Assembly: GCF_016107625.1 (NCBI RefSeq)
Contig: NZ_JABASV010000002.1
Coordinates: forward strand, 248,001 to 312,000
Length of the DNA: 64,000 nucleotides
DNA from: Vreelandella alkaliphila
Lineage (GTDB): Bacteria > Pseudomonadota > Gammaproteobacteria > Pseudomonadales > Halomonadaceae
Direction of reading: 5' to 3'
The first letter of the stretch is position 1. Each line of letters starts with the position of its first letter. This document shows, in pieces, positions 25,603 to 34,553 of this stretch. Position numbers and translations under genes: made by a program. A model generated the notes under the pieces. It was not told where the DNA came from. It searched no databases and saw only the letters and a program-made list of their open reading frames with translations.

Positions 25603-26973
25603 TTAGGCGGTTTGACTGGCTAAACGCCGTTCCTGTAAGCGTTGAACGACAAACCAGTCAACGATAAGCATAAAGATCAATGAGGCGCCGACGAGTGGAA
25701 AAATAATTCCACCGATCACCAGCATGACAGTCAGGCCACGAAACACCCGTTTATCGCTCGGTAGTGGGGGGACTCCCATCGCGCCGGAGGGGCTTCGCCT
25801 CCACCACATCACCGCCGCTGACACTGCCAGCAGAGTGATGGCTAGGCAGACCGCCAGGAAAAAGAGCTGATTGAATAATCCAAACTGCTGACCCATATGT
25901 ACGTTAATACCAAACTCCAACCAGCGGCCCATGGGCCCATAGTCGGCATAGCCCATGTCGATCAAGCGTTCGCCAGTGTACTGATCAAGGTGCACCACGC
26001 GCTGTTGGCTAAGGTCATTGGGGTAGACCGAGCCGGTGTACACACCGGTTTCTGTGGTCGGTAGGCTTACCGCATAGCCGTGATGCAGCCCCAATTCATC
26101 GAAGATGGCGACAGCGCCGTCAAGGCCGATGCTCTCTACCTGACTTGGCCTCTGCAAGGATTCTGGGACTTGCGCCTGTTCGAGTGACCAATTTGTCGGG
26201 CTTTGCGCGTTTAAACGCGCCTCCGACATAGGCACTTCAACGCGCACACCGGCGGGGTAGCCAAAATTGTTACTGTTGGCCCACTGGTTAACCTGCCCAC
26301 CCCACACGCCTGACCAGGGCATGCCCGTGATTGCCAGAAAGACGATAAAGGCGCCGACAAATAGCCCGGTAACCGCATGTAAGTCGCGCCAGAATACCCG
26401 ACTTTTCGGCTTGCCACGTACGCTAACCACGCCGCCTGCGCCTTTACGCCGTGGCCACCACAGATAGATGCCGGTGAGCACCAGCAGAATTGACCAGCCG
26501 CCAGCTATTTCAATCAGTTTGCGCGCCGTTGGGCCAAAGTATTTCAAGCTGTGTAAATAGCGAACAGTCCACATGACTGTGCCACGGTCATCCAGTGCTC
26601 CCAGCACATTGCCAGTATAGGGATTCACGTAAACCGCTAACCGCTCGCCCTCTGCGGTGTTAATCGTGATCTCTGCGGAGCTTTTCGGCGTCGCGGGGTC
26701 GGTGAATTTTACGGCGCTACCGGGATGAGCCGTCAGCGCCGCGCTTACCAGCGCAGAGGGAGGCAGCGCGGCCTCTTGAACGGCCACGCGCTTAACATCA
26801 GCGTGTATCAGCGCGTCAAGTTCGTCTTTGAATAAATACAGCCCGCCAGTGATCGCCAGACTAATCATAAACGGCAGCACCAAAAGGCCGGCGTAAAAAT
26901 GCCAGCGCCAAACGGCGCGATAAAGATCGAAGGTTTTGCGTTTACCTTCTTGTGAGGGGGGCGCGGTCGTCAT
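25603..26973 (-). CDS. PepSY-domain inner-membrane protein (PiuB-like)
   Basis: A 456-residue protein with four to five membrane spans. TM1 is in WHFYAGLLVLPFMISLAITGGLYLF, with the conserved H-x-x-x-G of PepSY_TM proteins. A periplasmic PepSY-like part follows (YVNPYTGNVLG), then RDLHAVTGLFVG with a second conserved His, HMGQQFGLFNQ, and a C-terminal hydrophobic pair. PiuB-type proteins accompany TonB-dependent metal receptors and may act in periplasmic reduction or release. It lies 84 bp after the copper-type receptor. Confidence 0.88.
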   Translation of the reverse strand: MTTAPPSQEGKRKTFDLYRAVWRWHFYAGLLVLPFMISLAITGGLYLFKDELDALIHADVKRVAVQEAALPPSALVSAALTAHPGSAVKFTDPATPKSSAEITINTAEGERLAVYVNPYTGNVLGALDDRGTVMWTVRYLHSLKYFGPTARKLIEIAGGWSILLVLTGIYLWWPRRKGAGGVVSVRGKPKSRVFWRDLHAVTGLFVGAFIVFLAITGMPWSGVWGGQVNQWANSNNFGYPAGVRVEVPMSEARLNAQSPTNWSLEQAQVPESLQRPSQVESIGLDGAVAIFDELGLHHGYAVSLPTTETGVYTGSVYPNDLSQQRVVHLDQYTGERLIDMGYADYGPMGRWLEFGINVHMGQQFGLFNQLFFLAVCLAITLLAVSAAVMWWRRSPSGAMGVPPLPSDKRVFRGLTVMLVIGGIIFPLVGASLIFMLIVDWFVVQRLQERRLASQTA

Positions 26974-27057
26974 CTATTGTCTCCAGACCACCAGGCAACG
27001 AGCCTGCTGGTTTAATGAGTCAGGGGAAACAGGTGCTCTACTGAGCACCTGAGTGAA

Positions 27058-29199
27058 TCAGAAGCTGAAGTCGGCCCGTGCCCACACCATCCGGCCAGGC
27101 TCGTTAATACCGCGATCCAGATCAGCGGGGTAGCCAAAAGCGGCGTTACCGGCTAGGTTCAAGTGCTCGGTGTAAGTGGTATCGAAAACGTTATCCACAC
27201 CCACACTCAAGGTTAGGTGGTTGCTTGCGTGATACGCGCCATTAAGCGAGAACACCCCGAAACCTGAGGATGATTCCAGGTCTTGGCCGACGACATTGCC
27301 TTTTTCGAGCGCAGTGCGGTTTTGTGCTGCGACACCACGCCATAGGCCGCCCACGGAGTAAGCGTCGCGTGCATAGGTCAAGCCAATATTAGCTTCCAGC
27401 GGTGGGATTTGAGGTAAGGCCTCATCGTCGTCGGCATTACGTCCCCAGGCATAGACCAGGGATGCATTGCCCACCCAGTTGTCGGTTATTTGATAGCTGG
27501 CGCCCACTTCAGCACCTGCAATCTGGGCATCAATGTTATCGATTTGAGTAGTGCCCATGCCCGCTGTGTTGTAATCAAACAGAATAAAATCGTTTACATA
27601 TCCTGCATATCCGGACACCCACGCGCTCAAGCGCTGGTCGTTGTACTGAGCACCGATATCCAACTGGGTGGTTTTTTCAGCTTGAACGCCATCGAAGGCA
27701 TTCAAGCTGCCGGCCGGGCCTGCTTTGTTGGAACTTAGCTCCCAATAGTCAGGAAAGCGTTCCACATGCCCAACACCGGCATACCAAGTGATTGGTGCTG
27801 AGGCTAAATCTTGCTCGTAGCGGACAAAGGCGCTGGGCAGAGTGTCACGGCGGGTAAGGCCTGCGGTAGCCGTATCCAGACTCTCGTCACTGACGCGATA
27901 GCGATCTACCCGGGCACCACCAATCAGGCGGTCACGTTCACCTATATACCGGGTGACCTCGCTGAAAGCGCCGAACTGGGTCTGCTCGTAATCGGACTGC
28001 CAATGTTCGCTATTCAGGTTGCGGTGCACCTGATGTTCAACGTCGACGCCAGCGATCCAGGTCGTGTTTTCCCACTCCCAAGTGGACGCAGCACGCGCAC
28101 TTCGAGTACGGCGATCAACCCGCATGGCCATGCCGTTACTCATATCCATGCCGTTACTCATATCCATGCCGCCGCCCATATCCATGCCGCCGCCCATATC
28201 CATGTCCATGCCGCCACCCATGTTCATGCTGCCCGGTGAACGAAGGGTAAAGTTATCCATAATATGGTCGGCGTAGGCATAGTTGGCCTGCATTTCCAGA
28301 CGTTTCCAGTGCTCGCCTAAATTCTCGTGCTGAAAACGTATGCCCACGGTTTCGCGCAGAAACTTACTGCCATCCATGCCCCGTCCGGCATAGCGCGCTT
28401 CACCGTCTCCTCGGCCAGCGGTGACTTCAAGCCAAGTGTCGTCGTCGGGTGTCCAGCCTATGGCCACGTCGCCGTTCCATTTATCCCACTGAGAGGGCAC
28501 AGCGTTGCCGTCGCCATCTTTATAGTCGTTGGCCTCTGATTGGTTGCCAGTAATGCGCAGATAGCCTGCTTGATTACCCACTGCGGCATCAACGCGGCGA
28601 TCAAAGCGCCCATAGGTGCCCAGCATGACGCTGCCATCTACACGTACGCCCGCTTCATCGAACTCTTCTGGGCCGCGGTCAAAGCGCACCGTTGCCGCTG
28701 AGGCACCTGGCCCCCAAAGAACGGACTGCGGCCCTTTGGTGACAGTGAGACTGTCGTAATTTTCAGGTGAGATGTAAGACGTCGGCGCATCCATGCGCGC
28801 CGGGCAAGCGCCTAGCATTTGGCTACCGTTGGTCAGCACGCGTAGACGCGAGCCAAACATGCCACGGAAAACCGGGTCACCGTTGGTACCGCCGTTACGA
28901 ATGGCAGAGAACCCCGGAATGGTCTGAAGGTAGTCGGCACCGTCGCTGGCAGGGGCCGGTTGGCGCGGTATGCGCGGGTCAGTTTCCACTGTAAGTGGCG
29001 AGCTTAGCGGTACAGCGGTGACGACCATGGTATTGAGCGCATGGTGATGGTCGTGGTGAGCTGCAGGCGACTGCGCCCATGCGCCTTGAACAGCCACGCT
29101 AGATGCCGCGGCGATGCTTAATGTTAGTGCGTGTCGTTGAAAACGGTTTTTTAAACGGACAGGCGTAACGACGCCATGCCCAATAGCTAAATGCGACAT
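27058..29199 (-). CDS. TonB-dependent copper receptor (OprC/NosA type) with Met-rich insert
   Basis: A 713-residue outer-membrane receptor. The signal region (1-42) ends GAWAQ and is followed by a His run (AAHHDHHH). The plug domain has YLQTIPGFSAIRNGGTNGDP and MFGSRLRVLTNGSQMLGACPARMD, matching the copper-receptor branch; TVTKGPQSVLWGPGA is the usual plug signature. The barrel ends with a terminal Phe (RADFSF). Around residues 320-360 there is a repeat of MDMGGG/MDMSNG units rich in Met, a likely Cu ligand array. Neighbours are DUF2946 and PepSY genes, the common copper-uptake trio. Confidence 0.88.
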   Translation of the reverse strand: MSHLAIGHGVVTPVRLKNRFQRHALTLSIAAASSVAVQGAWAQSPAAHHDHHHALNTMVVTAVPLSSPLTVETDPRIPRQPAPASDGADYLQTIPGFSAIRNGGTNGDPVFRGMFGSRLRVLTNGSQMLGACPARMDAPTSYISPENYDSLTVTKGPQSVLWGPGASAATVRFDRGPEEFDEAGVRVDGSVMLGTYGRFDRRVDAAVGNQAGYLRITGNQSEANDYKDGDGNAVPSQWDKWNGDVAIGWTPDDDTWLEVTAGRGDGEARYAGRGMDGSKFLRETVGIRFQHENLGEHWKRLEMQANYAYADHIMDNFTLRSPGSMNMGGGMDMDMGGGMDMGGGMDMSNGMDMSNGMAMRVDRRTRSARAASTWEWENTTWIAGVDVEHQVHRNLNSEHWQSDYEQTQFGAFSEVTRYIGERDRLIGGARVDRYRVSDESLDTATAGLTRRDTLPSAFVRYEQDLASAPITWYAGVGHVERFPDYWELSSNKAGPAGSLNAFDGVQAEKTTQLDIGAQYNDQRLSAWVSGYAGYVNDFILFDYNTAGMGTTQIDNIDAQIAGAEVGASYQITDNWVGNASLVYAWGRNADDDEALPQIPPLEANIGLTYARDAYSVGGLWRGVAAQNRTALEKGNVVGQDLESSSGFGVFSLNGAYHASNHLTLSVGVDNVFDTTYTEHLNLAGNAAFGYPADLDRGINEPGRMVWARADFSF

Positions 29200-29274
29200 G
29201 ATGATCCCTTTTTTTGATGAAGACAGCCAATCGCCTGAAGCGAGCTTCAGGCTGAAAGGGCTGACGATGTGGCG

Positions 29275-29730
29275 TTAGACACGTCGAAGAAAGGGCGGAG
29301 CTCGCGTTAGCGCGTGAGGATAATTATCACAGGACCGCATAGCCTGTGTTGGTTGCGTCAGCAGTTGACCATGCGTGATAAACGCTTGCTGGCTGATCGC
29401 GGGAAGAACGGTTGGTGTTGTTGGAAACTGTTGCCAGACGGCGCAGTAGCCACATTGGTGAAACCAGTTGAATATCGGCTCTACCGCTTCAGTATGGCCT
29501 GAAGAGTGATGGTGTTGACTTGCTTGCGGGGCCGCGTGTTGATGATGGTTTCCGTTCTGGTGACTAGACGGATGGCTAGAGGAATGGTCAGTGCCGTGAT
29601 TAGCGTGATGTTGCCCACCCGCTTGATACTGCGAAATTAGCGGCCCGCCCAGTAGGAGATGCATCGCTACAAACGCCATATAAAGCGCTATGCGATACCA
29701 AAGAGTCCCTACTGAACGTGATAATTGCAT
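29275..29730 (-). CDS. DUF2946-like His-rich protein
   Basis: A 151-residue protein. It has a signal/anchor helix (10-30), then a His/Ser-rich stretch (GGQHHANHGTDHSS ... HHHSSGH), a CGYCAVWQQFPTTP motif matching the C-x-x-C region of DUF2946, and a C-terminal RAPPFL similar to the family R-x-PP end. It is 75 bp upstream of the copper-type receptor and probably the first gene of the operon. The His cluster and Cys pair suggest periplasmic copper binding; the function is not established. Confidence 0.75.
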   Translation of the reverse strand: MQLSRSVGTLWYRIALYMAFVAMHLLLGGPLISQYQAGGQHHANHGTDHSSSHPSSHQNGNHHQHAAPQASQHHHSSGHTEAVEPIFNWFHQCGYCAVWQQFPTTPTVLPAISQQAFITHGQLLTQPTQAMRSCDNYPHALTRAPPFLRRV

Positions 29731-29902
29731 TTACTCGATACGCTATTTGGGCCGTGTTATGTTGTTTCATATAGATTGCTTGGCAATTTTAGCTGAAATT
29801 TCCTTATGAAAATGTGAGCGCTGTGCGGCCAATTGACACGTAGATGTTATTGGCGTCGGATAAAACGAGTACTAAATCAATTAATAGCTCTGACGTTGCG
29901 TA

Positions 29903-31018
29903 TTAGTAATGCAAGATCGATACACTGCGCACCAGCGCTGTCACCTGCTTACCTACAGCGAGTTCCATCTCATCTGAGGATTTGCGAGTTAAGCGTGATC
30001 TAAGGTGAATAGAGCCAAGGCTCAAAAGCAGCTCCACCGAGTGTGGGCTGGTGGGCAACGTTTCCATTTTTTCAATGGTAGCCGCGAGCTGATTACGGTA
30101 GCTGGTGTCCTTTGTCGGTGAGAGTGCCAAGGCAATATCCCGCGCAAAGATACGTACGCGCAAACGGCTGCCGATAGGCGCTGATATACCCGGTATTATT
30201 AATTGGTGACACTTATCAAGCGCAAGATTAGTTAGCTGGTATACATCGTCATGTTCGACAACTCGACCTTCGATAATCGAGGCAGCATCGAACCCTCCCA
30301 GCTCCTCGGTTAAATCAAAGCGCTGCAAAAGATCATGCAATGGATCGCTAGCGATAACGCGCCCCTCTTTCATCAGTACGAGATGATCAGCAATTGCAGA
30401 GATCTCTTCGGGGTCGTGGCTGACGTAAATCACCGGGATTTGAACCTGGCGAGTCAGTCGCGCAATGAAGCGCAATAGCTCTTGCTTACGTGGCCCATCC
30501 AATCCGGAGAGTGGCTCATCCATTAGCAGTAGCTGAGGGTCGCTCAGTAGTGCTCTGCCTATGGCGACCCGGCGTGCTTCGCCGCCCGAAAGGGTACCCG
30601 GTATCCGAGCTAGTAAATGTCCGATGCCAAGCAGTTCGACAATCTCATCGAAGCGGTGAGCTGCTCGTTCAGGCATGCCGTAGGTAAGGTTGCCTCGCAC
30701 TCGGTAGTGAGGAAAAAGACGCGCCTCCTGGAAAACAACGCCAATGCGCCGTTGATGAGCGGGTACATTCTGGCGCTGTTGGGTGTCTAGTAGCACCTGA
30801 TCGCCGAGTTGAAGTTTGCCTACGTCGGGTGTGTCCAGGCCTGCAATAATGCGCAACAGGCTGGTTTTGCCACTTCCTGATATGCCAAAAATACCGGTCA
30901 CGCCGCTAGCGGGCAGCGTTAGCGATGCTTGCAGCTGGAAGTTGCCAAGACGCTGTTCGACAGAGAGCGATAGCGATGAAGTGGAAGAGACGTCGGGGGA
31001 CGCTGGACTAATAGGCAT
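29903..31018 (-). CDS. modC: Molybdate ABC transporter ATPase ModC
   Basis: I prefer ATG 31018 (AGGAA four bases upstream) to the adjacent GTG; about 371 residues. Walker A is GISGSGKTSLLR, the signature LSGGEARRVAIGRAL, Walker B LLLMDEPLSGLD and the H-loop YVSHDPEE. After residue about 290 a TOBE/mop domain follows (RVRIFARDIALAL ... LRSRLTRKSSDEM), which binds oxyanion and identifies ModC. It overlaps modB by 11 bases. Confidence 0.95.
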   Translation of the reverse strand: MPISPASPDVSSTSSLSLSVEQRLGNFQLQASLTLPASGVTGIFGISGSGKTSLLRIIAGLDTPDVGKLQLGDQVLLDTQQRQNVPAHQRRIGVVFQEARLFPHYRVRGNLTYGMPERAAHRFDEIVELLGIGHLLARIPGTLSGGEARRVAIGRALLSDPQLLLMDEPLSGLDGPRKQELLRFIARLTRQVQIPVIYVSHDPEEISAIADHLVLMKEGRVIASDPLHDLLQRFDLTEELGGFDAASIIEGRVVEHDDVYQLTNLALDKCHQLIIPGISAPIGSRLRVRIFARDIALALSPTKDTSYRNQLAATIEKMETLPTSPHSVELLLSLGSIHLRSRLTRKSSDEMELAVGKQVTALVRSVSILHY

Positions 31019-31709
31019 CACGTTCCTGTAAACGCTGTTGGGTGCGGCGCGCTAGCCATTCAGAGGCAATTAACGAGAGCAGGGCAATAATGATGGCGAG
31101 AAAACATAGCCGTGCGGCAGCGGCTTCCTGACCGGGCGTTTGAATTAGCGTATAGAGTGCTAGGGGCAAGGTGCGCGTTTCACCAGGGATATTAGAGGCG
31201 AAAGTGATAGTGGCACCGAACTCTGAAAGCGCGCGAGCAAAAGCCAGCACGGTACCTGTTAATAGGCCGGGGATCGCCAGCGGCAATGTGATGGTGGTGA
31301 ATACCCTCCAGCGACTAGCGCCTAGCGTGCTGGCAGCCGCTTCGAGTTTGGGGTCAACGGCCTCAATGGATAAGCGCAGAGCCCTCACCAGTAGCGGAAA
31401 CGCCATTACGCCGCTAGCAACGGCTGCCCCTTGCCAAGTAAATGGCAATGATACGCCTAAGTTGCTGTAAAGCCATTGGCCAAACACCCCTTGCCTGCCC
31501 AAGCCAATTAACAGTAAATACCCCACAACCACGGGCGGCAGAACCAGTGGTAAGTGTATTAAACCATTGACGAATGCTTTCCCGCGAAAATGATAGCGGG
31601 CTAGCCACCAAGCGACGGCAATGCCTGGAGGCAATATCCATGCAACCGCCGCTAAGCCGATCAGTAAACTTAGACGAATAGCCTCCCACTCCGCTGGAGA
31701 AAGCGTCAC
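31008..31709 (-). CDS. modB: Molybdate ABC transporter permease ModB
   Basis: A 233-residue permease with five to six membrane spans. LPLVLPPVVVGYLLL is the conserved second helix of ModB, and AASTLGASRWRVFTTITLPLAIPGL (in pieces) is the EAA loop contacting ModC. ARALSEFGATITFASNIPGETRTLPLALY is diagnostic of ModB. It overlaps modA by four bases. Confidence 0.95.
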   Translation of the reverse strand: MTLSPAEWEAIRLSLLIGLAAVAWILPPGIAVAWWLARYHFRGKAFVNGLIHLPLVLPPVVVGYLLLIGLGRQGVFGQWLYSNLGVSLPFTWQGAAVASGVMAFPLLVRALRLSIEAVDPKLEAAASTLGASRWRVFTTITLPLAIPGLLTGTVLAFARALSEFGATITFASNIPGETRTLPLALYTLIQTPGQEAAAARLCFLAIIIALLSLIASEWLARRTQQRLQERDAY

Positions 31710-32494
31710 GGTGCACTGATGCTTGTGTCAAAACCGTGCTCGGCAAAGATAGCGAGGGCTTCTTCACTGGCTAGCCACTCCCGTAGCGCCACGGCAGCAG
31801 CGTTTTGCTCGGCATCAATCAGGGCAATGGGGTACGTAATGGAGTCGTGGCTAGCGGCTGGAAATAATCCAAGTACCCTGACGGCTTTGCTGGCAAAGGC
31901 ATCCGTTTGATACACCACACCGATGGGTGTTTCTTCGCGCTCTACCAGTGCTAACGCCGCGCGCACATCATTGCCACGGGCTAGACGCGGCGCCAGGGCT
32001 TCCCATTCGCCCAGTGTCTCCAGCGCTTGCTGGGTATAGATACCGGCCGGTACATGGTCAGGGTCTCCCACGGATAGACGGTCGCGCTCGCCTAATAGCG
32101 TTTCAATAGCGATGCCTTCCCCTGGGGTGAATTGCATTGGCACGCTATCGCTGGCACTGACTAGTGCCAATCGGTTTTGCAGTAAATCCCTACGTTGCTG
32201 AACATTGATGTGCTGATCTTCAATCCAATCCATCCACGTCACATTCGCGGAAAGAAATAACTGTGCGGGACTGCCGCTGGCAATTTGTCGAGCAAGGGTA
32301 GACGACGAAGCATAAATCGCGGTCACATCAACGTCATTATGTGTTTCATAAACCGCAATGGCATCGTTTAGGGCATCGGTCAGCGACGCAGCGGCCGCAA
32401 CGTGCACATTGTCGCTTGCGAGCGCTGATGCCGTCGGAAGGCTAAATAGAATAACGCTGGCAAGCAGGCGATTGTTCACACCGAAGTTAAGCAT
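31706..32494 (-). CDS. modA: Molybdate-binding periplasmic protein ModA
   Basis: A 262-residue protein with a signal peptide (1-26). The oxyanion site elements are AAAASLTDALNDA, YASSSTLARQIASG, and DPDHVPAGIYTQQALE, the last being the characteristic ModA loop, followed by GVVYQTDA. It captures molybdate or tungstate. First gene of modABC; a ModE-type dyad lies 10 bp upstream of its start. Confidence 0.95.
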   Translation of the reverse strand: MLNFGVNNRLLASVILFSLPTASALASDNVHVAAAASLTDALNDAIAVYETHNDVDVTAIYASSSTLARQIASGSPAQLFLSANVTWMDWIEDQHINVQQRRDLLQNRLALVSASDSVPMQFTPGEGIAIETLLGERDRLSVGDPDHVPAGIYTQQALETLGEWEALAPRLARGNDVRAALALVEREETPIGVVYQTDAFASKAVRVLGLFPAASHDSITYPIALIDAEQNAAAVALREWLASEEALAIFAEHGFDTSISAP

Positions 32495-32503
32495 TGTTTT
32501 ATT

Positions 32504-32529
32504 CCGCTATTTCCACATGGATATAGCGG
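32504..32529. promoter_or_regulatory. ModE-type operator upstream of modA
   Basis: CCGCTATTTCC - ACAT - GGATATAGCGG is a dyad with 10 of 11 matching positions and the CGCTATAT/ATATAGCG core of ModE boxes. It lies between modA and modE, so molybdate-loaded ModE could repress modABC. It is very close to the modA start codon, which suggests an almost leaderless transcript. Confidence 0.75.
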
Positions 32530-32586
32530 AGGTTAGCGAATACTCAGCGCGTGTTCAATGACAAATAACGCGTGGCTGGATGGTGA

Positions 32587-32973
32587 TCAATCATTGTCGC
32601 GCTCGGCATCATCAGAAGGTGACAGAAGCGCTAGCAGTGCTTTGGCATCGTCAGGCGTTGCCATCACAAACTGCTTTTCCAGTGCTCGGTAGTGGGTAAG
32701 TACTTGTTTACCCGTCTCGGTTAGGTGTGCTCCCCCCCGTGCATTTCCACCGGAACTTGTGACTACCAGTGGCGATAAAAAATAGCCGTTCATAGTTTCG
32801 AGCAGTTGCCAGGCTTTTTTATAACTCATGTTCAGCGCGCGGCCCGCCGCGGAAATTGAGCCGGTTTGATCAATCATTTCCAAAAGATCAGCTTTGCCAG
32901 GGCCAATCACCACGTCGTGGTTTAACGCTAAGCGCAGTTGGAAGGTAGGGGAAGGGTGGTGGGTGCGTGTCAT
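32587..32973 (-). CDS. modE: ModE-type regulator, DNA-binding domain only
   Basis: A 128-residue protein. It matches the ModE N-terminal winged helix: GPGKADLLEMIDQTGSISAAGRALNMSYKKAWQLLETMN, read in pieces, then SPLVVTSSGGNARGGAHLTETGKQVL. The two molbindin (mop) domains of E. coli ModE (262 residues) are absent, so molybdate sensing must differ or depend on another protein. It lies upstream of, and in line with, modABC. Confidence 0.88.
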   Translation of the reverse strand: MTRTHHPSPTFQLRLALNHDVVIGPGKADLLEMIDQTGSISAAGRALNMSYKKAWQLLETMNGYFLSPLVVTSSGGNARGGAHLTETGKQVLTHYRALEKQFVMATPDDAKALLALLSPSDDAERDND

Positions 32974-33111
32974 TGTTGAACTCTGCTGATGACTATGTGC
33001 TTATCAGTTTAGCAACGATACAGTACCCAACGCTTACCATTTAGCGATCGGCAAAGAATAAGTCGCTGCTTAGGTTAACGAGGCTAGAGCCTTTTAACAG
33101 CGTTGAAGGTT

Positions 33112-33249
33112 GCTCTGATTTGGTGCGCTTATCCGTTTTTGTGTTCTTTTTTGGTGCTAAAAGTCGTTGGTAGCTAACAATCTAAAGGCTTAAGTTATTG
33201 TGTCGACAAAGAGACGTGGTTTTTCACCATTTTGGCGCATTCCTTGCAT
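33112..33249 (+). promoter_or_regulatory. Sigma-54 promoter with NtrC-like dyads for ureD
   Basis: TGGCGC-N5-TTGCAT (33233-33249) has GG and GC exactly 10 bases apart. Upstream are GCTC-N7-GTGC (33112-33126, one mismatch to GCAC-N7-GTGC) and GTTC-N7-GTGC (33143-33157, two mismatches). The first dyad and its flanks are nearly the same as the dyad upstream of ureA. The 316-bp region between modE and ureD has no gene. Confidence 0.8.
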
Positions 33250-33289
33250 TTCAAGTTGAAATATTGACCAACAGGAAGCGATAGCGCCC

Positions 33290-34174
33290 ATGACTCTGTG
33301 TGAACTTGCGACACCTGCTGCTGGCTCAGGCCATCGCTTTGATGGCGAGCGCCACTGGGCGGCATCGCTGGCGCTGCGTTTTGCTAACCGTGAGGGTATT
33401 ACCCGGTTGGTGCAGGCTCGTCACCAAGGGCCGCTACGAGTACAGCGGCCGTTTTACCCAGAAGGCAGCACGGAAGCTTGCCATGTGTACGTGCTGCATC
33501 CTCCCGGTGGTTTAGTCAGTGGCGATGCCCTGACGATTCGCGCCCACATCGAGCGTGGTGCTCATGCGCTGCTCACCACGCCTGCGGCTAACAAGCTTTA
33601 TAAAGCGGACAGTCAGGGCGTCGCCTGGAACCAACAGACTGAACTTAACGTGGCAGATGGCGGCACCCTTGAATGGCTGCCTCAGGAAACCATTGCCTTT
33701 GATGGCTCCAAAGGCACTCAGCGAACGCATATTGCGTTGCATCGCAGTGCCCGCTGCCTGGGCTGGGAAATCATGGCGCTAGGCCGCCCCGCCAGTGAAA
33801 TTCCCTATGTGACAGGCCGCATTGAGCAGCACTTTCGTTTAACCCTAGATGGCAAGCCGCTGTGGCTTGAACGCCAACCATTAGACCCTGCACATCCGCG
33901 TTTTAATGGGCGCTGGGGGCAGGGGGGCGCCACAGTGCAAGCCACGCTGTGGGCGGTTGGTTTAGAAGATGCCGGTGCGGCGATTGATGCACTACGTGAA
34001 GCGCTGCCGGACAACCCGCGTTGGGCGGTCACCGTTCGCCAGGGCGTACTGTTATTACGTTACCTCGGAAACTCACGTAATGAAGCCTGGGCGCTGTGTG
34101 AGCAGGCTTGGCATTTACTGCGCCCGCGTTGGATCGCTCGTGCCGCCCACACGCCGCGCATCTGGTTAACCTAA
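33290..34174 (+). CDS. ureD: Urease accessory protein UreD
   Basis: A 294-residue protein. RHQGPLRVQRPFYPEG is the UreD start motif, then HPPGGLVSGDALTI, LLTTPAANKLYK, LEWLPQETIAFDGS and MALGRPASEIPY, all in family order. UreD (UreH) binds the urease apo-enzyme with UreF and UreG and funnels nickel into the active site. Normally ureD adjoins ureABC; here it is alone and 8.8 kb away, with its own sigma-54 promoter. Confidence 0.95.
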   Translation: MTLCELATPAAGSGHRFDGERHWAASLALRFANREGITRLVQARHQGPLRVQRPFYPEGSTEACHVYVLHPPGGLVSGDALTIRAHIERGAHALLTTPAANKLYKADSQGVAWNQQTELNVADGGTLEWLPQETIAFDGSKGTQRTHIALHRSARCLGWEIMALGRPASEIPYVTGRIEQHFRLTLDGKPLWLERQPLDPAHPRFNGRWGQGGATVQATLWAVGLEDAGAAIDALREALPDNPRWAVTVRQGVLLLRYLGNSRNEAWALCEQAWHLLRPRWIARAAHTPRIWLT

Positions 34175-34210
34175 ACGTTATGCAGCAGGTACTAAATAAG
34201 TTATTACCAC

Positions 34211-34237
34211 TAATGCAAATGAAAACCTTTTGCATTA
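34211..34237 (+). promoter_or_regulatory. Fur-like box upstream of the DUF3649 operon
   Basis: A perfect 9-bp inverted repeat, TAATGCAAA and its complement, with a 9-base A-rich centre. It resembles gammaproteobacterial Fur boxes of the form TGCAAATGA-N-TCATTTGCA. It lies 35 bp before the first gene of an iron-associated operon. Confidence 0.55.
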
Positions 34238-34271
34238 AAATGGCAGTTTGTGACCTGCACCGAGATGCACC

Positions 34272-34553
34272 ATGCTGCTCAACGTCTTATCCTCTTCCTA
34301 TTGGCTGCTGATCTTACGCATCCTGGCCGCGACGCTTGGCGGCTATATCGTTGCTGCACTGTTCTCGGTGGCAGCGCTTGGCTTACCGCTAGATATCATG
34401 ATGTCTCTGCGTATCGGAATGATGGGGAGCTTCATTATTTGGGCGGGCGTGGCGACTTGGTCATTCATCACGCCGAGTTTGATACGCCTTTGGGGGGCTA
34501 TCGGTCTCGCCACTTGCGGCCTTCTATTGGTGGCTACCTATGGCATCCACTAA
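34272..34553 (+). CDS. DUF3649 membrane protein
   Basis: A 93-residue protein with three hydrophobic helices. The pattern RILAATLGGYIVAALFSVA followed by LRIGMMGSFIIWAG and a final hydrophobic helix matches the small DUF3649 family, which recurs beside siderophore receptors and PepSY proteins. The molecular role is unknown. It overlaps the next gene by 14 bases. Confidence 0.75.
   Translation: MLLNVLSSSYWLLILRILAATLGGYIVAALFSVAALGLPLDIMMSLRIGMMGSFIIWAGVATWSFITPSLIRLWGAIGLATCGLLLVATYGIH

Noticed and set aside
28064-28276. Plus-strand ORF of repeated Met/Pro units
   Set aside because: It is the opposite strand of the Met-rich repeat in the copper receptor, without its own promoter or ribosome site.
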